Assembly (NCBI GenBank): GCA_023435305.1
Contig: JAEYRV010000035.1
Span: 1 to 64,000, forward strand
DNA from: Bacillota bacterium
Lineage (GTDB): Bacteria > Bacillota > Clostridia > Acetivibrionales > DTU013
Reading direction: 5' to 3'
DNA length: 64,000 bases
The notes beneath the pieces are model-generated. The model was not told the origin of the DNA. It saw only the letters and a list, made by a program, of their open reading frames with translations, and did no database searches. The position numbers were made by a program, and so were the translations under genes. This document shows positions 1 through 7,139 of this stretch, piece by piece (within the stretch, counting starts at the first letter, position 1; each line of letters begins with the position of its first letter).

Positions 1-125
1 ATATTTAACTTCAATATTCAATAAAAAATCGGCGCGAAATGCTTTGTTTCTAGCACTTCACGTCGATTTATAGTTCTTGTCCCTAATACTATTTGGAATT
101 ATTTTGCTTCATGCGATTACCGTGC

Positions 126-167
126 AAATCAACGCAGGCAAATCAACATAGACAAATCAACGCAGGC
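126..167. repeat. 14-bp tandem repeat, three copies
   Basis: Three head-to-tail copies of AAATCAACGCAGGC (the middle copy has three changes) lie in gene-free DNA. No start site with a ribosome-binding sequence reads through it. It is the first of several short tandem repeats in this window; no function is visible. Confidence 0.7.
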
Positions 168-369
168 GTAAATGATAAACCAGAACGCAGTTTTCTTAAC
201 TCGAAGAATGGAGTATCAGCAATACCGAATAGGGTGCACAAATTAACTCCGAGAGTACGGTGCGCAATGAACTCCGGGGTGCGCAAATGAACTCCGAGAG
301 CACAAATGAACTCCGAAAGTGCGGTGCACAAATGAACTCCGAGATGCGCAAATGAACTCCGAGAGTGCG

Positions 370-513
370 GTGCACAAAAAGCTTGAGTTCTGGGCTCCTA
401 TTTCTATTTGTAGGTTTCCATAATTCTGCAATGCCGATATTATGTATCCTCACCATAGACATATTTCAATATATTCCACATAAAAGCTCCCAAAACTCAA
501 GAATTTTGTGCAC
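370..513. mobile_element. 144-bp inverted-repeat unit, copy 1 (MITE-like)
   Basis: The unit starts with GTGCACAAAAAGCTTGAG and ends with the inverse, ATTTTGTGCAC; the 29-bp arms (370-398 and 485-513) match at 23 positions. The 86-bp interior has no coding potential. A near-identical copy of the same length follows at 595-738. Terminal inverted repeats, fixed length and repetition fit a small non-autonomous element or leftover transposon ends, but no target-site duplication can be assigned because flanking DNA is itself repetitive. Confidence 0.45.
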
Positions 514-594
514 CCTCATACCGGCCAGAGTGCACATATGAACTCCGGGGTGCGCAAATGAACTCCGAGAGTGCAAATGAACTCCGAGAGCGCG

Positions 595-738
595 GTGCAC
601 AAAAAGCTTGAGTTCTGGGCTCCTAATTCTATTTGTAGGTTTCCATAATTCCGTAATGCCGATATTATGTATCCTCACCATAGACATATTTCAATACATT
701 CCTCATAAAAGCTCCCAAAACTCAGGAATTTTGTGCAC
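595..738. mobile_element. 144-bp inverted-repeat unit, copy 2 (MITE-like)
   Basis: Same length and layout as the unit at 370-513, with a handful of substitutions. Since flanking repeats and the start of the downstream CCTCATACCGGCC tract are shared too, the two copies probably arose by duplication of a larger block rather than by two independent insertions. Confidence 0.45.
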
Positions 739-884
739 CCTCATACCGGCCAGAGTGCACATATGAACTCCGAGGTGCACATATGAACTCCGAGAGTGCA
801 AATGAACTCCGAAAGCGCGGTGCACATATGAACTCCGAGAGTACAGTGCAAAAAATTTTGTGCACCCGTGTACCGGCTGGAGTG

Positions 885-1293
885 ACAATAGTTTTGCATA
901 TATTTATGGTGAACCCGCATACCGGCATAGGCGGCAATAATTCCCACACAGGTTTCGTGTGTAGTCCAGAGATCTGCTCAAATTATTGCGATAATAGAAA
1001 TGCATGGTATAATAAATGCGATAGCGAATTTCTCCTTAAAATAATGATAAAACAAAAAGAAGCATCATAGAGCAGATCGGCCGCAAAAGCTGCACGGGTC
1101 CAGATAATGAAGTGATGCTTCTGGGTTAAGGCACCGGGCATATTACCGGGCATATTACCGGGCATATTACCGGGTATATCGGCCGGACATATTACCGGAC
1201 ATATTTGCCAAGCAAATTAGCTGGGCATGTCGGCCGGACATATTTACCTGGCATACTGCGGACATATTATTTAACGAAAAGAAGGTTGTTATT
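885..1293. other. Gene-free leader region with hairpin and 12-bp repeats
   Basis: No credible gene is present. A perfect 10-bp inverted repeat, AGAAGCATCA at 1058-1067 and TGATGCTTCT at 1113-1122, could form a long-looped hairpin. From 1136 to about 1186 a 12-bp unit, GGGCATATTACC, is repeated about four times and then decays into related CATATT/CCGGACAT words up to 1270, ending a few bases before the ribosome site of the amidohydrolase gene. No clear promoter was recognised. Confidence 0.6.
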
Positions 1294-2094
1294 GTGGAAA
1301 AGAGAACTGATTACGACATCATAGACATACATGCCCACATATTTCCGGACAAGATCGCTGTGAAAGCTGTTGACTCTATCGGAAGGTATTACGGTGTATC
1401 AATGAGGCGCAACGGTACAGTGGAGGGGCTGCTCGAAAGCGGCAGCAATATAGGGGTATCAAAATATATCGTCCATTCCTCGGCAACTACAGTCGAGCAG
1501 GTGAAAGCCATAAACGACTATGTCTCCGGCGTGATACGGGCACATCCTGAGTTCATCGGCTTTGCAACGCTTCACCCCGATCTGCCGGACGTTCCCGCAG
1601 AGGTGGAGAGGATCATTACACTAGGACTCAAGGGCCTCAAGCTGCATCCCGAGTTCCAGCACTTTTCAGTAGACGACGACAGTATGATGCCCATTTACGA
1701 AGCAGTACAGGGCAGATTACCTGTGCTGATACATATGGGGGATCAGAATGTGGATACCTCAAGCCCGGTCAGGCTCGCAAGGGTATTGGACAGATTTCCT
1801 GAGCTCGTTGTCATTGCTGCCCATTTTGGAGGATATCGTATGTGGGATCTGTCATGCGAGCATCTCATAGGCAGAAATGTTTATATGGATACCTCCAGCA
1901 CACTATTCTTCATTGATCCGGAAAGAGCGGTCGAAATGATCAGAAGGCACGGTGTTGAAAAAATGCTCTTCGGTTCAGATTTCCCGATGTGGGATCATAA
2001 AGAAGAGCTGGACAGGTTCCTTGCACTGGATTTAACCGAAGAGGAACGCAGAGCGATCCTCTCCGGCAATGCACATAAGCTATTGTCTGTCTAG
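1294..2094 (+). CDS. Amidohydrolase family 2 metal-dependent hydrolase
   Basis: A 266-residue TIM-barrel hydrolase of the amidohydrolase-2 (PF04909-like) group. Visible metal-site motifs are HAHIF near residue 13, KLHPEF near 121, a His in IHMGD, AAHFGG and the C-terminal Asp in FGSDFPMW. Family members hydrolyse or decarboxylate varied substrates, so the substrate cannot be named. Translation starts at GTG 1294, eight bases after AAGAAGG. It stands alone on the plus strand behind a repeat-rich region; its TAG stop runs straight into a 13-bp tandem repeat. Confidence 0.85.
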   Translation: MEKRTDYDIIDIHAHIFPDKIAVKAVDSIGRYYGVSMRRNGTVEGLLESGSNIGVSKYIVHSSATTVEQVKAINDYVSGVIRAHPEFIGFATLHPDLPDVPAEVERIITLGLKGLKLHPEFQHFSVDDDSMMPIYEAVQGRLPVLIHMGDQNVDTSSPVRLARVLDRFPELVVIAAHFGGYRMWDLSCEHLIGRNVYMDTSSTLFFIDPERAVEMIRRHGVEKMLFGSDFPMWDHKEELDRFLALDLTEEERRAILSGNAHKLLSV

Positions 2095-2197
2095 CATTGG
2101 TTATGCGCATTGGTTATGCGCATTGGTTATGCACATTGGTTATGCACATTGGTTATACGCATTGGTTATACGCATTGGTTATACGCATTGGTTATGC
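2094..2197. repeat. 13-bp tandem repeat, eight copies
   Basis: Eight uninterrupted copies of GCATTGGTTATGC (variants ACATTGG.. and ..TTATAC) begin at the last base of the amidohydrolase stop codon. The variants are clustered (copies 1-3, 4-5, 5-7), as expected for expansion by slippage or unequal exchange. Frames open through it only because the unit carries no stop; there is no ribosome site. Confidence 0.9.
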
Positions 2198-2207
2198 GCA
2201 TAGATTA

Positions 2208-2293
2208 AGGGCATGGGGACACTTATCGCTTCATTACACTATGATACTGCAGGGCATGGGGACACTTATCGCTTCATTACACAATGATGCTGC
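2208..2293. repeat. 43-bp direct duplication containing GGGGACACTTATCGC
   Basis: Two adjacent 43-bp copies (2208-2250, 2251-2293) begin AGGGCATGGGGACACTT and end ATGCTGC, with only two or three differences. The second copy contains the stop codon and the last codons of the xylanase gene on the minus strand. GGGGACA-type intergenic repeats are common in Clostridia genomes; no transposase is nearby. Confidence 0.85.
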
Positions 2294-3512
2294 AGGGCGC
2301 TGGATCCTTCCCAATGCGGAATTCTGTACGCGCTCCGTCCAGATCGGCCTCGTACTCTCCACGGAAACCGCTCACAACAACCGAACCTTCCTCGTCGGTA
2401 ACAAGCTCCATGGGCTTTGTCCACCATTCGTTCCTTATTAGATTGCTGAGCGCCTCATAGGCAGGCTTAATCTTGCTGTCTTCGGTGATCAGCCCTGACG
2501 GCGCCTTGAGCCAGCCTCCGTCTATAAAGCCCCACCAGGTGACCGATTCAATATTGGGGTCTGCAAACAATGTCCTGTAATGCATCTCGACCTCCCTTGC
2601 CTGTCTGTCAAGTCCTTCGGGTGTGGACGGCCACTCGTCCACTACATAGTCGTTCAGATCCACTATTTCCGGAGGCATTATCCTGCCCGACACTATTGTG
2701 TTTTCAGTGAAGTGCAGCGGAAGATTGAACCTTGAATAGCGCTCCAGTATCTCCCGTGTCTTTTCCACGCCCCAATACCCCTGGTGCATATGGGATTGGA
2801 TGCCGATGGCATCAATAGGCACCCCGGCTTCGAGGCAGCCTTCGATCAATATGTCATAGGCCTCTGAGGTCTCAAAATCATTAATCAAAAGAGTCGCTTC
2901 CGGATTCGCCTTTTTAGCGGCCGCAAAGACCTCCCTGACAAGGCGGATGCGTCCCATATCCTTGCATATGCGGGTGATCCCATTGTCATATTTATCGAAA
3001 ATCGGCATGATCACCACTTCGTTGATGACATCCCATATATCTACGAGCCCGGCAAAGCCGGTCACATCACGGCGAATCCTGTTGAGCTGCACGGAAAGTA
3101 TGTCTTTATTGCTAAGATCCATAAGCCATGGAGCTGTCCCTGTATGCCAGCAAAGAGGGTGGCCCTTGAGTTCTACGCCTTTTGAACGCAGCCATACGGA
3201 AGCTTCCTTATACCTCTTCGTTTCAGGCTGTCCCCTGACCGGTTCAAAACGGCCCCAGTAAAATGGCAGCGTAGAGTAATTGAACAGATCAAGGAACAAT
3301 CTTAGCCTCTCCTCTGCGATCTCCCTTTCCCTGCCCTGCAATTCTCCGTTAGCATAAGGTATGACACTGAATTCAGTGCAACCGAACAGGAACTCATGTC
3401 TCAGCTGCTTAACCACTACTCTGCGGTTCTTCAGCGGCGAACCGTCCTTGCCTGAAAATGTGATTTTTCTGCTGCCTTTTCGATGCTTGAGCTGATCCTG
3501 ACTGTAACTCAT
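2277..3512 (-). CDS. Glycoside hydrolase family 10 endo-beta-1,4-xylanase, cytosolic
   Basis: A 411-residue GH10 enzyme. The acid/base Glu is E165 in WDVINE and the nucleophile is E270 in LHFTEN; GHPLCWHT (about 118) and TWWGF near residue 334 also fit the GH10 barrel. GH10 enzymes cleave internal beta-1,4-xylosyl bonds with retention. There is no signal peptide, cohesin/dockerin or carbohydrate-binding module, so it probably trims xylo-oligosaccharides inside the cell. The ATG at 3512 follows AAGGAGG by six bases. The last residues (CSIIV) are encoded by a copy of a 43-bp repeat. Confidence 0.9.
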   Translation of the reverse strand: MSYSQDQLKHRKGSRKITFSGKDGSPLKNRRVVVKQLRHEFLFGCTEFSVIPYANGELQGREREIAEERLRLFLDLFNYSTLPFYWGRFEPVRGQPETKRYKEASVWLRSKGVELKGHPLCWHTGTAPWLMDLSNKDILSVQLNRIRRDVTGFAGLVDIWDVINEVVIMPIFDKYDNGITRICKDMGRIRLVREVFAAAKKANPEATLLINDFETSEAYDILIEGCLEAGVPIDAIGIQSHMHQGYWGVEKTREILERYSRFNLPLHFTENTIVSGRIMPPEIVDLNDYVVDEWPSTPEGLDRQAREVEMHYRTLFADPNIESVTWWGFIDGGWLKAPSGLITEDSKIKPAYEALSNLIRNEWWTKPMELVTDEEGSVVVSGFRGEYEADLDGARTEFRIGKDPAPCSIIV

Positions 3513-3601
3513 GGCAAGCCTCCTTGGTCATTATAGTTGTACTGGCAGAACTTTTTACCTGCTGTATCCATTATAACATCTGTGCCCTGTGAACTGAAGT
3601 G

Positions 3602-3632
3602 TTTCAACGCGGCAGGAGGTATGCTCACATCG
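3602..3632. repeat. Dispersed 3'-end hairpin element, diverged copy
   Basis: TTTCAACGCGGCAGGAGGTA.. resembles the elements at 43430-43462 and 48751-48783 in sequence and position: it covers the stop codon of the upstream minus-strand gene (TerC). Its hairpin is degraded compared with the other copies. Confidence 0.4.
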
Positions 3633-4482
3633 TTTTCCTCCGATTAATCGAAAGCCTTCTTTGGCGACCGGTATTGCATATGAGTGAAACAACGATACTT
3701 CCGAGCATGATCAGTACAATAACCGCAAGTGAATCAATTACGGATATGTTGATATGAAACATCAGTATCAGCAGCTTAATACCTGTAAACGTCAGTATCA
3801 TGGCAGCTCCATATTTCACAAACCGGAATTTGTCATGTAGCCGGCGAAGCAGAAAATACATGCTTCTGAGACCTAAAACAGCAAAAATATTGGAGGTGTA
3901 TACTATAAAAACATCAGTGGTTATGGAGAAAATAGCCGGAATAGAGTCCACAGCGAACAGGATATCGGAAAACTCAATTATCAGAAGCACTGCAAAAAGA
4001 GGTGTTGCGTGTCTTCTGCCATTTTTTACGACAAAAAAGCAATTGCCTCTCATTGTATCCGTTACAGGCATGACCCTTCTCAGGAGTTTTAGTATGCTGC
4101 TGTCTTTAAAGTCCGCCTGCTCCTTGTTGTTGAAAACCATTCTCATACCGCTGAACATAAGTATTGCACCGAACACATATAGTACCCAGTGGAAACTGCT
4201 GACAGCTACTACTCCGAACAGTATAAACAGCAGTCTGAGAACTACAGCAAAAAAAATGCCATAATCAAGTACGCGTCTCTGGTCCTTCAGTCTGATTCCG
4301 AAGCTGGTAAACACAAGCAGAAAAAGAAATAGGTTGTCGACACTGAGGCACTTCTCAAGGACGTATCCTCCCAGAAACTCCATCGCCTTTTCCCTGCCCA
4401 TCATAAAATAAATGCCTGTATTGAAGCATAATGCGATGCATATCCAGAACACCACCCAGGCAAATGCCTTCCTGGCTGACAT
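3625..4482 (-). CDS. TerC family integral membrane protein
   Basis: A 285-residue protein with about eight hydrophobic segments and both TerC/Alx signatures: SVDNLFLFLL near residue 47 and EFSDILFAVDSIPA near 170, whose acidic residues are thought to bind metal. TerC/Alx proteins are linked to manganese export and, in Bacilli, to metalation of exported proteins. It stands alone, after the terminator of the preceding operon; start ATG 4482 follows AGGGGG. No yybP-ykoY riboswitch is visible in the short 76-base leader. Confidence 0.85.
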   Translation of the reverse strand: MSARKAFAWVVFWICIALCFNTGIYFMMGREKAMEFLGGYVLEKCLSVDNLFLFLLVFTSFGIRLKDQRRVLDYGIFFAVVLRLLFILFGVVAVSSFHWVLYVFGAILMFSGMRMVFNNKEQADFKDSSILKLLRRVMPVTDTMRGNCFFVVKNGRRHATPLFAVLLIIEFSDILFAVDSIPAIFSITTDVFIVYTSNIFAVLGLRSMYFLLRRLHDKFRFVKYGAAMILTFTGIKLLILMFHINISVIDSLAVIVLIMLGSIVVSLICNTGRQRRLSINRRKTM

Positions 4483-4558
4483 TTCTCTGCCCCCTTCGAT
4501 AAGTTACGGATGTATCACCATAATTTATATTCGCCTCCATTTCAAACATGCATAATTG

Positions 4559-4588
4559 AAAAAAGACCATACCCTTCCGGGTACAGTC
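4559..4588 (-). terminator. Rho-independent terminator of the MutS-like/hydrolase operon
   Basis: On the minus strand GACTGTACCC-GGAA-GGGTATGGTC forms a 10-bp stem with two G-U pairs, followed by six T residues. It lies 30 bases after the stop of the hydrolase gene at 4618. Confidence 0.85.
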
Positions 4589-4617
4589 CCTGACTTATTA
4601 TAGCTCCTGTCTGTAAA

Positions 4618-5256
4618 TCATTCCTTGATAATGACTCCCCTGATCGCAGGCTCCAGCCCCTTAATAAAGTTTTCGGCATCCTCCGTTGTTCCTGCTACAT
4701 CCGCATAGTGCATAGGCACAGCAATCCTGGGCTTAATGACACCGGCCGCCCTGATTGCCTCGTCGGCCGTCATCGTATAGGTGCCGCCCACCGGAAGGAA
4801 CGCGACATCCACGTCTATCTCCTGCATTTCAGGTATAAGGTCTGTGTCGCCTGCAAAATAGTAAGAGGAATTATCGATGTAAACAATATACCCGACCCAG
4901 TTATTTTCTTTTGGATGGAATTTCTTCCCGACATTATACATCGGAACTGTTTTAAACTTCAGCCCGGCTGTTACATAGCTTTTTTGCGGCAATACGGCAA
5001 ATGTATTCCCGAACCCTGCAGCTTTGAGAATATCGATGCAATTTTCAGGCGCTATAACAACAGTATCTTGCTTTATGATCTTTCCAATACTGTCCGCGTC
5101 CAGGTGATCATGATGACTGTGTGATATAAAGATAAAATCGGCATCATTCCTGCCCTCGTCCAGCAGGTAAGGATCAAAATAAACCGTCCTGCTTTTCCCG
5201 ATGCGTATCCCGTCATTTTTGTGAAGGCTTACACCTTTCAATAAATCCTCCATCAT
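4618..5256 (-). CDS. Metallo-beta-lactamase-fold hydrolase (UPF0173-like)
   Basis: A 212-residue MBL-fold protein. The metal-binding HSHHDHLD motif is near residue 46, followed by AGDTD near 136 and a late PMHYAD His. The short size and single domain match the UPF0173/YtkL-like group of uncharacterised metal-dependent hydrolases. It starts at ATG 5256 with GGAGGG six bases upstream and overlaps the stop of the MutS-like gene by ATGA, so the two are translationally coupled. Substrate unknown. Confidence 0.88.
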   Translation of the reverse strand: MMEDLLKGVSLHKNDGIRIGKSRTVYFDPYLLDEGRNDADFIFISHSHHDHLDADSIGKIIKQDTVVIAPENCIDILKAAGFGNTFAVLPQKSYVTAGLKFKTVPMYNVGKKFHPKENNWVGYIVYIDNSSYYFAGDTDLIPEMQEIDVDVAFLPVGGTYTMTADEAIRAAGVIKPRIAVPMHYADVAGTTEDAENFIKGLEPAIRGVIIKE

Positions 5257-7061
5257 CGTTCTCCCTCCAATTCTATCCCTACCATTTTCATCAGATATTT
5301 TGCATTTGTAGTCGTGCTTCTGCCAGGCTTCAGCCTGTAGTCGAACTTTATTTCATTATTTACATATTTTTCTGTAAAATGATAATTCTTCACACTAATT
5401 TTATTTTCCTGCTCAAGCTCACAGAGTTCGAAGTCGTGAGTCGAAATGAGTCCTATTATCCATTTTCTGCTGAGATTCTTCAGAACACTTCTGGCGCCTG
5501 TTATCCTGTCAAGTGAATTAGTACCCATGAATATCTCGTCGATCAGATAGATCATGGGCAGTTCCTTATGAGAATGATCTATGATCTTTTTTACTCGAAG
5601 CAGCTCTGCATAGAAGGTCGATATCCCGCCGCCGAGGTCATCGTGTACCCGCATCGAGGTAAACACATCCATGATCCCGCATTCCAGCTTCTCCGCAAAA
5701 ACAGGCGCACCTGCATATGCCAGCACCAGATTGATACCGACAGTCCTGAGCAGCGTTGTTTTGCCCGACATGTTCGAACCGGTGATCACACAGGCGCCGT
5801 TGTTTAGCTCAAAGTCATTGCGGACACATTCTTCCTCCCGTATCAGAGGATGGCCCAGCTTCAGCGCGGCAAAACCAGGCGCACCTTCCCTCAGCTCAGG
5901 CCAAACCCACTCCGGATGAAGATGCCCCGGCACCGCCAGACTTGACAGCGCCTCCATTTCGCCCACGGCCTCGAGCCACGACCTGATATTACTGCCATAT
6001 TGCTCCTTCCACTCTTCGAGGGCAAAGGCACAGTGATAATCCCACAGAAGAACTATGTTGAGCAGAAAGTATAAAACCGTGCTGTACTTAAGATCCACAG
6101 CGTTAACAATGCCCTCAAGCTTTTTGAGCGAAGCCGACGAGGATGAATCTGCTGTAAAGAGCTTCTTTTTCAACTCATTGAGATAATCGTTTTCAAACTC
6201 TTCATTTTCAATGCATATCAGCAGGTTCGTGTAGGCCCCGAGATACTTCCTCATTCCATAGACCGTGCTGCATATCGCGGCATTTTTTTTGAATCCAACC
6301 GCAAAAATCACCATCTGCAGTGTGAGCAGCAGCACCGGCACAAAAAATGGCAACAAGCCGCCAAGCGACCAGAGTATAAATGACAGAATCAGTAAAAACG
6401 GCAGAACATAAAACAGATTGATAAAGCCTTTCTTCTTGTATCTGTCCGAACGGCTCTCGGTATATTCAAGCAGCTTTTCCGGATTTTCCGAAACTCCCTT
6501 TGCCTGCATGCCTTCACTTTGCAGCTCCTGGCAGTAATCCAGCTTCCTGACCAGCTCTTTTACAGCATCCTGCCTTTTCGATATGGAAGCCGGATTTTTG
6601 TCCGGTGAGGCAAGCAGCTTTTTCAGCGCCAGCCTGCCAAAAAAGGTATTTGCAGCTGATATCCATTGAAACAGTGATTTGGAACCGAAAATATCCAGAT
6701 CGTCGGTATACTCGTGAGACGCATCGGAAAACTCGCTGCCGCAGTCGCTAAACGATGTCCAGCCTGTACGCAGCCTTTCCATATACATTCTGTTTATTTC
6801 GACCTTGCATTTCAACCCTGCCAGTTCTTTCGACACCGTATTGTGCTTTATTATCAGATAAATAAAAATTGCAAGCGCTGCAAGAACTATCAAAGCTCCT
6901 GCAAGCACACCCACCTTAACAAAGGCAAATATGCCGGCGGCGGCACCTGCCAGGAATACAAGCAGCCGCAGATTGCTGAGGTTGTTTGCACTTTTGGCTT
7001 TCTCAGCCTCAAGCTCCGTATACTTCTTGAATCGTTCTTCGAAAACCGCATATCTATCCAC
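5253..7061 (-). CDS. Membrane-anchored MutS domain V ATPase
   Basis: A 602-residue protein with a MutS-type ATPase at its C terminus: Walker A GSNMSGKTTLLRT near residue 426, Walker B LIDEIFMGTNSLDR near 503, and the STHDFEL switch. It lacks the MutS mismatch-recognition domain. Two hydrophobic pairs (about 31-71 and 208-252) predict membrane anchoring with the ATPase in the cytosol. Such MutS-like proteins are widespread in Firmicutes but have no settled function; mismatch repair should not be assumed. Start GTG 7061 is set by GGAGG seven bases upstream. It is coupled to the hydrolase gene downstream. Confidence 0.85.
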   Translation of the reverse strand: MDRYAVFEERFKKYTELEAEKAKSANNLSNLRLLVFLAGAAAGIFAFVKVGVLAGALIVLAALAIFIYLIIKHNTVSKELAGLKCKVEINRMYMERLRTGWTSFSDCGSEFSDASHEYTDDLDIFGSKSLFQWISAANTFFGRLALKKLLASPDKNPASISKRQDAVKELVRKLDYCQELQSEGMQAKGVSENPEKLLEYTESRSDRYKKKGFINLFYVLPFLLILSFILWSLGGLLPFFVPVLLLTLQMVIFAVGFKKNAAICSTVYGMRKYLGAYTNLLICIENEEFENDYLNELKKKLFTADSSSSASLKKLEGIVNAVDLKYSTVLYFLLNIVLLWDYHCAFALEEWKEQYGSNIRSWLEAVGEMEALSSLAVPGHLHPEWVWPELREGAPGFAALKLGHPLIREEECVRNDFELNNGACVITGSNMSGKTTLLRTVGINLVLAYAGAPVFAEKLECGIMDVFTSMRVHDDLGGGISTFYAELLRVKKIIDHSHKELPMIYLIDEIFMGTNSLDRITGARSVLKNLSRKWIIGLISTHDFELCELEQENKISVKNYHFTEKYVNNEIKFDYRLKPGRSTTTNAKYLMKMVGIELEGER

Positions 7062-7139
7062 GGCATATCCTCCATTTTATATAAGCATCCATTAAGGCCG
7101 GGGGACATCAATCGCCCAAGGATCTACGTTGGCTGCAGC

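Larger units (their letters stand above)
234..884. repeat. Direct-repeat array built on a GTGCACAAATGAACTCCGAG motif
   Basis: About thirteen copies of a motif close to GTGCACAAATGAACTCCGAG, often shortened to GCAAATGAACTCCGAG, run head to tail in the plus direction and are interrupted twice by a 144-bp inverted-repeat unit (370-513, 595-738). The whole block from about 361 to 560 is repeated at about 590 to 790. Open frames here follow the repeat period and lack ribosome sites, so the region is judged non-coding. The motif begins like the arms of the 144-bp units, which suggests repeated binding sites for one protein, possibly a transposase; this is inference. Confidence 0.75.

Noticed and set aside
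234..884. CRISPR array
   Set aside because: Repeats are short and drifted, intervals vary and are shared; no cas gene.
783..1070. A 95-codon plus-strand frame in the first repeat array
   Set aside because: Frame remains open only because of repeat units lacking stops; no ribosome site.
4483..4558. Manganese (yybP-ykoY) riboswitch before terC
   Set aside because: The leader is too short and lacks the conserved loops.
5253..7061. Mismatch repair MutS
   Set aside because: Mismatch-binding and clamp domains are absent and membrane helices are present.
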